A stretch of 64,000 nucleotides of DNA from Nansenia antarctica (taxonomy: Eukaryota > Chordata > Actinopteri > Argentiniformes > Microstomatidae), in assembly GCA_963989245.1 (NCBI GenBank), contig OZ022346.1, positions 55,454,299 to 55,518,298 on the forward strand, written 5' to 3'. The notes beneath the pieces are model-generated. The model worked only from the letters and a program-made list of their open reading frames with translations, searched no databases and was not told the origin of the DNA. How positions within the stretch are numbered: the stretch's first letter is position 1; each line of letters opens with the position of its first letter. Position numbers and translations under genes: made by a program. Of this stretch, positions 56,685 through 64,000 are shown in pieces.

Positions 56685-57043
56685 CAGTGGCGGACTCAGG
56701 CTGTTTGAAGGGCAGGGGCGAAAAGAAAAAAAGGGCACCTACTGCACAACATGGGACTCCATCAGTGCACAAAGTCAAGTTTAGACCATTGGAAGGGCAG
56801 CCAATAAGGCACATCCTCTAATTTTGCCACTCAAAAGGGCACTTTAGTGCGACGTTTTTCAACTGTGGGGTCATATGGTCAAGTTTAGACCATTGGAGGG
56901 GCACCAATAGGGCACGTCCTCTAATTTTCGCCACTCAAAAGGGCATTTTTTACACTCAAAAGGGCACTTAAGAGAGACGTTTTTCAACCGTGGGGGCACC
57001 AGGAGGGGCGGTCGCCCCCCTGCCCCCCCTGAGTCCGCCAGTG
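56685..57043 (+). mobile_element. hAT-type miniature element, complete
   Basis: 359 bp. CAGTGGCGGACTCAGG at the left and CCTGAGTCCGCCAGTG at the right, with the perfect 8-bp duplication GTCAACAA (56677-56684 and 57044-57051). An internal direct repeat (GACCATTGGA..GGGCA, CGCCACTCAAAAGGGCA) occurs twice. Confidence 0.9.
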
Positions 57044-57051
57044 GTCAACAA

Positions 57052-58070
57052 TACACCGATAGACGATATCTGAAATAGGACTTCTCATGAACTTTTGTCT
57101 TTTACTTTTATTCTCCGTTAAGTTAAGTCGTACACTGTGTCACACCTCATTTGAATATGATCAACTAAGTGACAGAGCAGCCGCGGTAGAGGAACCACGG
57201 CGGGGGCTTATAAAGCCGTCAACTGTCATCTACAGCTGTTCAAACCGTCACGGTGGAGCAGATGAAAGGCTGCGGTGTGATGGTTGTTTTCCTAGCGTCA
57301 AGACAGAGCCACGCCGTGGGAAACGTATTGATAAAAAAAAAAAAATCTGAGCCTGAAATAGACGTTTTACCCCGAGGACAAGAACACTGAAGTCATCTTC
57401 CATTAGTCTTCCCTCAGAACTGATCTGCTTTGACACCGACATCCAGCTCATCATGAATAACCACAACATAGTAATTCATGTTTACTCCTGCGATGGGGGA
57501 TTGTGAACCTGGGGTCTTTAGACTGAAACGCTTAGGTCTCAGCAGGATGCCTGCCTGTGCTGTGGCGACATGTTACGCATGATTATTATTATCATATTAT
57601 GCGCAGAACACGGTTATTAATTAGCATATTTAATCCTGAGTTATCTACATCAGGGCAGGAGCGACTGACATCCTGTGATGAGCAACGCACGACGACGTAA
57701 GTGAACCTAAACGAATGAGCCAGCAACAACCATTTAAAAAGCACATCTCAGATGTTAAGGATCATACAAAAGACCTACAGAGGCTGCTTGAACCCCAGTG
57801 GGTACGTACATCTACCTACCTGTACGTGAACTCAACGTTGGAGTCTACAGTATATGGGCCCATGTTTATATGGGTGGAAAATTCCCCCCTGTGCTTTGTT
57901 GAGTCTCAGGCTCAACTAATGTCTCTCAGCCTCAAAGTCAACTGCTTGTTTAAAGCCTGTCTGAGAATGTGTCTGAGAATGCTCACGACCAGGAACTCGT
58001 TTTTGGTCCCACTGCTTAATATCGGCCTTCACCGCAGTAACAGCAGGCATGTTTGACGACACGATCGCGT
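57052..58070. other. no gene seen
   Basis: Unique sequence. Open frames at 57087 and 57715 have no recognisable domain. Confidence 0.5.
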
Positions 58071-58149
58071 CACTGGCTCTGCTCCAAAGGTAATAACGAC
58101 GGGACGGCGGGGATGAGACCTTGTGCCGGTGCGACCGGGCCACTCTGCT

Positions 58150-58252
58150 CTCCAGCTGTTGTGTTGATTTACACGCCGCTGCCGCGCCGCGCAGAGGTGG
58201 AGGAGACGGCGTGAATCACCGGGGAGACAGCGAGGACACGGGGGAGGAGGAC
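58150..58252 (+). other. weak exon candidate in a GC/CpG-rich patch
   Basis: GC-rich, CpG-containing sequence with CCGCGCCGCGCAG|AGG (acceptor-like, 58193) and GAGGAC|GTGAGT (donor-like, GT at 58253). The frame reads GGGDGVNHRGDSEDTGEED. No homologous protein is recognised; chance is quite possible. Confidence 0.2.
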
Positions 58253-58336
58253 GTGAGTCTGAATCTGAATGTAGCCGTTCATCAGACGCCATCGATCCCA
58301 GCAGAGTTACGCCCCACACACACCCCAGGTCTTCAG

Positions 58337-58386
58337 TCACACACACACACACACACACACACACCCCAGGTCTTCAATCACACACA

Positions 58387-58440
<54 letters not shown>

Positions 58441-58487
58441 CCTCAGGTCCTCAGTCACACACACACACACACACCCCAGGTCTTCAG

Positions 58488-58585
<98 letters not shown>

Positions 58586-58635
58586 CAGGTCCTCAGTCAC
58601 ACACACACACACACACACACCTCAGGTCCTCAGTC
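58337..58635 (+). repeat. compound (CA)n array with a unique spacer word
   Basis: Five or six (CA)n runs separated by CCTCAGGTCCTCAGT or CCCCAGGTCTTCA(A/G)T, i.e. a higher-order repeat of a short spacer plus CA. Confidence 0.9.
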
Positions 58636-58679
58636 ACCCCGGCGGTCCGCTGCGCCTGTTCTAGGAAAACACGGAAGCA

Positions 58680-59520
58680 CCTAAACACACGACAAGCATG
58701 CAGGAAGATACACTTTATGTTGAAACATAAAGAATTTAAAGAAGATTAAATTCTTCTTTCAGATTCACAAACAGGGGATTTCACTGGCGGTATTGTTCCA
58801 TGCTACAGTTTCATTGCTTACTTGATTACTAATTACTTACTTAATCCTCTTCGTTCCTTGAGGACCAAAAGCCTGCCTACCTGCCTCCGTCTGGTCCTGT
58901 CCTCTGCAGAGTGTTGTGCCTCACAGTTTCATTAATGAATGTAATATAACACACACACACAATATGGCCAAATACAACCTGTACCCTGCCTCACAGGGTA
59001 CATAGACATCTGCATGCATGTCTGTGTCTCTATGTCTCATGACTCTATTCCTGGTCAGACCTCCGGCCCCCTGGGCCCCTCTCCTCAGTGCTCTAACCTT
59101 TACACTACAAATGGAATCATTGATAAGGCAGTCAGGTCAGCGTGCTGCCGCATTAGCCCCTTGACTCGTTCCCCGACCCCTGTGGTAGCTGGCAGACGGG
59201 TGGTGTCTGAGGGTCTCATAGCAGAGCCGTGTTTCTATGAATGAGCAGCCAGACTGAAGCGGTGAGTCATACTCAGCCGTGTCCTTCCAGCATGTCAGCG
59301 GGGGCTGCTGCTAGCCTGCTTTTAGGTAATGGAAAGGGTTTTATTTAGCCTGCCTAGCCTACCCCCACATGCCAGGCCATGGGGAAGCACGAACACACAC
59401 ACACACACACACACACACAAGTACAAACAATGCAAAGACACTATGCAAATAACTAACACAAATGCAGCTACAAAAGTGAACAAACACACACAATCAGTTG
59501 GTATCTCCAAAGATATTGTA
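58680..59520. other. no gene seen
   Basis: Unique sequence with a (CA)n run at 59393-59418. Confidence 0.5.
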
Positions 59521-59788
59521 AGTACAGTTAGGTCCGGAAATATTGGAGACAGTGGCACAATTGATTTGAAATGAAACAGTCGAGATGTAATTGAAGTGCA
59601 GACTTTCAGCTTTAATTCAAGGGGTTGAACAAAAAGTATTGTATGAAACGTTTAGGAATTGCAACCATTTTTATACACAGTCCCCTATTTTCAGGAGCTC
59701 AAATGAAATTTGACAAATTAACATAATCGTAAATAAAATGTTCATTTTTAATACTTTGTCGAGAATCCTTTGCAGGCAATGACTAAAG

Positions 59789-60365
59789 CTGACTGTTTTT
59801 CCTGAGAAGGCTGAGGTCTTTCGGTGTCTGCAACAAGCTGCTGCAAATGTTTTATCAGTCGGTGGTTGCCAGCGTTCTGTTCTTCGCCGTGGCCTGCTGG
59901 GGTGGAAACATCTGTGCCAGGGATGCTGCGAAGCTAAACAAACTGGTGAAGAAGGCCAGCTCTGTGGTGGGGACCGGGCTGGACAGCCTAGAGGTGGTGG
60001 CAGAACAGAGGATGGGGAAAAAACTGGCGGCCATGCTGGTCAATCCCTCCCACCCGATGTACTGCGAGCTGGCGGGGATGAGGAGCAAGTTCAGCCACAG
60101 ATTTGTTCTCCCCCGCCAAAGTACAAAAAGATTTGGACAGTCCTTTGTTCCAGCTGCACTCCGACTCTACAACCAGGCCCTGCAGGGTGGGGGAGACCTG
60201 GAGCTGGAACTTTTGGAACTTTTTACTTATTGAGCCTGCACTGTTCTATGTATTTTATTGAATGTTTTCTGTTTTCTGTATTGAATGTTTTCTGCCCTAA
60301 CTGAGCTGTTTGACAACAAAATTTCCCCATTGGGGACAATAAAGGTTTTCAATTCAATTCAATTC
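59789..60365 (+). mobile_element. 5'-truncated LINE with RT C-terminal coding end
   Basis: The frame reads LFFLRRLRSFGVCNKLLQMF, YQSVVASVLFFAVACWGGNI, LNKLVKKASSVVG and QSFVPAALRLYN, stop at 60231-60233: the far C-terminal part of a fish CR1/L2/Rex-type LINE ORF2, after the RT catalytic core. The 3' UTR ends GACAATAAAGG and (TTCAA)n. Flanked by AAAG (59785-59788 and 60366-60369), a short target duplication. Confidence 0.8.
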
Positions 60366-60367
60366 AA

Positions 60368-60735
60368 AGTCTGGAACCCATGGACATCACCAAATGCTGG
60401 GTTTCCTCCTTTGTGATGCTTTGCCAGGCCTTTGCTGCAGCTGTCTTCAACCCTCTTTGTGAACCCTCTGTATTTGTTCGTGTTAAGTCTTCCCTTTATG
60501 ATACACTTAGATAATGATCTGCCTACCCCCTGGAGACTGTTCTTCTCTTGGTTGGATGTTATGAAGGAGTTTTTCTTTACCACGTAAAGGATCCTGTGAT
60601 CATCCACCACTGTTGTCTTCCATGGACGTCCAGACCTTTTTGTGGTGCCGAGCTCACCAGTGCGTTCTTTTTTTCTCTGAATGTACCAAACTGTTAATTT
60701 GGCCACTCCTAATGTTCCCGCTATCCCAAGGGTTT
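60368..60735 (-). pseudogene. Tc1-like transposase N-terminal half, minus strand
   Basis: The minus strand reads AKLTVWYIQRKKERTGELGT, TKRSGRPWKTTVVDDHRI and SLSKCIIKGRLNTNKYRGFT. This is the paired/HTH DNA-binding region of a Tc1 transposase with its GRPRKT-like linker (here GRPWKT). The catalytic domain is absent. Confidence 0.8.
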
Positions 60736-60797
60736 TCTCCTGTGTGGCTGTGTGACAGAGAGAGAAAGTGTATTGTGAGTTTACTATGCAGGCTGGG

Positions 60798-60951
<154 letters not shown>

Positions 60952-60954
60952 TAC

Positions 60955-61062
60955 GTGCGTGTACGTTTGCGATGTTGAAACTAGACCGGTAGATCTTGGC
61001 AGACTGGCTACTTGAAAAGTAGATCTTGGCTCAAAAAAGGTTGGGCACCCCTGCTCTAAGTA
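60955..61062 (-). mobile_element. hAT-type element end
   Basis: Reverse complement reads TAGAGCAGGGGTGCCCAACC then TTGAGCCAAGATCTAC twice. CAGGGGTGCCCAAC is a common vertebrate hAT terminus. The other end is not found. Confidence 0.5.
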
Positions 61063-61518
61063 CACACAGAGGATGTCCCCTATCACCATTATTATTCATT
61101 ATCTACTTGATTAAATAATAGCGGTACTTTATTGATTAAAACATCTACAACCCAAACCCGCTAATGGTGTCATAGAACGTACTCCTAGTGGCCTTTAGCT
61201 GGGCTGAGGTCTTAATGGTATGCACACAGAAGTGGCCTGGCTTCTTTATATGACTAGAGGGATCAGGGAACTGTGAGACTGAGGAGGCGTAGAGATTAAT
61301 GCCCTGTCGTACGAGCTAAATCTCCCTTATACCCCTGGCTGGTAGCAGGTCCCACCTCAATTTAGAGGACGGTAGAGCTAAGCCCTAATGGCACCATCTC
61401 CAGATCTCCAGGGCAGGCTAATTCATCCTCAGGCTCAAAGCAGTCGGAGAACCCGAGTACTGAGAGTTCCCTCTGAGCTAGCTTCCCACCGGTACACTGC
61501 AGAGTCTGTCTGTGTGTG

Positions 61519-61560
<42 letters not shown>

Positions 61561-62466
61561 TGCACCGAGCAAGTACAAGTCTATGGGCACTCTATTTCTC
61601 AGTCTAAAACGATGTGGTACTTCACCTGCAATTCAATCTCTGAGTAGACTAAAATGCATTTCAATTTGCAGTCTACTCTCCCTGTACCTAGTGTCTACAA
61701 TATTTTTTTCCATCACATTTTCATCCACACATTTTTCATCTAACCTTCACCGAATGTGAAAAAGAATAAATAGTGAAAAATGTGTTCCTCTTTATGACTG
61801 CTGTCCATATGCAAAGGGACAAAGTGGTCCCCCCACAAAATGTGTGGGCTGGAGAAATGTAGCCACTGTCAATTTCATAGATGATGCTACGGATTAAGAT
61901 AATAATAATAATAATAATAATTCATTACATTTATATAGCGCTTTTCCGAGGCTCAAAGACGCTGGAAGATAAGGAAGCTATACATTGTTTGTTTACAATT
62001 AGACTGTTTATAAACAATGGAGTGAAAGTTGATCATTTTTGATTCGAATGGAGTAAGAAAGTTTAAGATTTAAAAATTAAAAAGTGGATGTAGGCCTACT
62101 AATCCCAGATTGCATTAAAAAAAAAGTAAATAGTCTGTGAGAAAGTAGTAGACTTAAATATCTCTTTCAGAGTGTTAAACCAACAGAGCATTGAGTAGCA
62201 AACAACATTATTCATCTTAATATACTGGATTTGTAGCCCCCAAATCACATAGCAGAACTGCAGCTCCTAAAATGCTCTTTATCTCACAGTAACTACTTAC
62301 AGGTTTAATCTCATCCACTTCCTTCATTAAAGCAATTAAAGGGCCTCTTTCCATTACAGACTGTTAATAATTCAAAGGAAGCAGGAGAAACCTGCATCGC
62401 ACAGGCCCTTAACGACCCCGATGGAAGATGCATAGAGTACCCTGGCATATGGCACACACACACCCA

Positions 62467-62508
<42 letters not shown>

Positions 62509-64000
62509 CAGCATGGCTTCCTCTTAACCTTCACCCAGCCTGGCTTTATTACATCAAGGCTCTGCTTTCATCATAGTGGCTGTAGGAGACTAGGAGTGGA
62601 CTACTGTAGGAGTGGACTACTGTAGGAGTGGACTACTGTAGGAGTGGACTTTTGTCTAATTTACTTTTCCAGACTGCATTTCTACTAATAAACACTACAA
62701 CTAAGAAGCACTAGATGAGATGAGGTGACACAGTGATCTACCAGCCATACAGGGCAGCTTACGGCACTGCAGATGTCCTTTCCTACTAAAGACGTTTGTC
62801 TACTGGATTCTTTCATGTTCCCCTCAGCTAGCCTGCAGCGTAGTGGCTCTTACAACCATACGGAGTGAGATACTGAACATCACAACTGATTCAACAGAAA
62901 TAAAAAAAACTATTGACAGAAGTCATTGGGTATGTTGAGTTGGAATTGGATGATGAATGTTGAAATGATAACGGAAGAGGTTAGCGTCTATCAAACCAAA
63001 CCTTGAGTCTTTCAAATCTCAGTAAAATGCGTGCGATTCTCTGTGCATTTGTGTGCATCAGTCCTCAGAGAGAAAGAGAGGCGGGGTGGGGTAGAGAGCC
63101 TGGCCTATGGCAAGGGTGAGTAGCTACTGTCAGTCATGCAGCGCCCAGTGTCCTCTGGCACTAATGAGAAGGCAACGCCCCCCCCCCCGCGGTGACTACA
63201 GCTGCTGCCACCCGTACCCCCTCTCGTCCTGTACTGCATCTTAACTTAAATGTTTCTCATACTAAAGGTGTGGATATCATTCCCAACATTTTTTATTATA
63301 CAACATTATATCATTTCGTTTTGTTCATCAATTACTGTTGTGCAGTGTGACTTTGCTCTGTAATAGGTATGCTTATTGACTAGAGACAATCAAGCTGACT
63401 CAGCCCAAACGATGCAGCTATTAATTAACATACAATTGCTCAGTCACAATGGATTTGAATGTAGCCTACACTTTTATTTTTTGTACACTCTTTTTTGGGG
63501 GAGATTTTTTTCTACACTTTTGGAAACCGGACATATTTGTGTTTACTGATGCAATGGCAAATTAGGGGCCTGATGTTGATGAATGATATTTGATGATATT
63601 CTGGTCAGTCCAGATGTTTTTTTTTTACTCTTTCATTCATCAATATGAACTGCCACACATTCAGCCGAAGGGGGCAGAAAAGCCTGATTGCAGTCTTGGC
63701 CTCCCGCAGTCTCTATGGAAACCTGCCGGCTAACGGCAGTGTCTGGAAGGCTTAAATAGATCCTCCCGGTTATAAGAATAACAGCACTCAGGCGATAGCA
63801 CAGCCAGCCTAAATGACAATTCCAAAACTGCACATGAGTTATGTCCCTAACTCCTGTTGTGACATAGCTTTCATTTCAGTTCATTGATTTTGTAATGTGT
63901 GAAGTGATTTCCTGGTGGGTACTGTACAGTATGTGCTGACAGGGATTCCTGCTTTGAAACAACAGGTGGCTTGATGAATCAAAGGGAAGAACCCAAAGGA
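61063..64000. other. no gene seen; microsatellites and a repeat fragment
   Basis: (TG)n at 61509-61559, (AAT)n at 61900-61922 followed by the fish repeat word ATTACATTTATATAGCGCTT, (CA)n at 62454-62505, a GTAGGAGTGGACTACT 16-bp repeat x4 at 62583-62650, and a C10 run at 63178-63188. No open frame with a recognisable domain. Confidence 0.5.

Larger units (their letters stand above)
59525..60735 (-). mobile_element. Tc1-like element interrupted by a LINE
   Basis: CAGTTAGGTCCGGAAATATT at the left is a Tc1 terminus. The sequence to 59784 (AATCCTTTGCAGGCAATGAC) continues after the LINE at 60368 (AGTCTGGAACCCATGGACAT). The right inverted repeat is not present. Confidence 0.75.

Noticed and set aside
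59847..60233. A 128-residue host gene.
   Set aside because: It is the C-terminal end of a LINE ORF2 with the LINE 3' UTR and tail right behind it.

Overview
The window looks like nuclear DNA of a teleost fish. The only clear host protein-coding gene is a seven-exon synaptotagmin with short GT-AG introns. The DNA around it is full of Tc1-like, PIF/Harbinger-like and hAT elements, LINE 3' tails, long (CA/TG)n microsatellites and an unusual amount of minisatellite. The species cannot be named from the sequence alone.

Layout. 1-0.45 kb: the 3' end of an unrecognised plus-strand gene whose last exon encodes Pro- and Trp-rich tandem repeats. 1-12 kb: transposon-dominated intergenic DNA (an intact-ended Harbinger element, two Tc1-like elements, a hAT miniature element with another repeat inside it, LINE pieces) and one orphan coding-like stretch on the minus strand at 4.6-4.8 kb. 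12.3-16.8 kb: a 4.5 kb GACAG-rich minisatellite. 18.4-38.6 kb: syt10 (synaptotagmin-10), plus strand, complete and in frame over seven exons, about 555 residues, with N-terminal cysteines, one membrane segment, C2A and C2B. 38.6-42.5 kb: probable 3' UTR and flank. 42.6-64 kb: no recognised host protein gene; it holds a foldback element with palindromic ends, a nested transposon pile (Tc1-like > Harbinger-like > hAT > TIR element > LINE tail) with a tRNA-Glu(TTC) gene in the interrupted Tc1 territory, and more miniature elements.

The standout is intron 2 of syt10. Starting exactly at the exon 2/intron 2 junction, about 6.3 kb (21.1-27.45 kb) is a tandem array of roughly 180 units grown from the splice junction itself. 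Nearly every unit carries a polypyrimidine run, then TAG or CAG joined directly to GTAAC, then a second acceptor-like CTCTCCCAG. Two units copy the genuine junction exactly over 41 nt. The motif has the layout of a recursive-splicing ratchet point, and array exonisation is predicted to shift the frame and remove both C2 domains, whereas zero-length recursive steps would be neutral. The same gene has a duplicated 48-bp promoter block, a duplicated 32-bp start region that creates an overlapping uORF, tandem in-frame splice donors after exon 3, a minisatellite starting about 10 nt after the exon 5 donor, and two copies of a miniature transposon whose terminal segment has expanded into 27-bp tandem repeats.

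Limits: all assignments come from reading the sequence and from memory of family motifs. No alignment, splice-site scoring or repeat-library search was run. Repeat family names are therefore tentative where stated.
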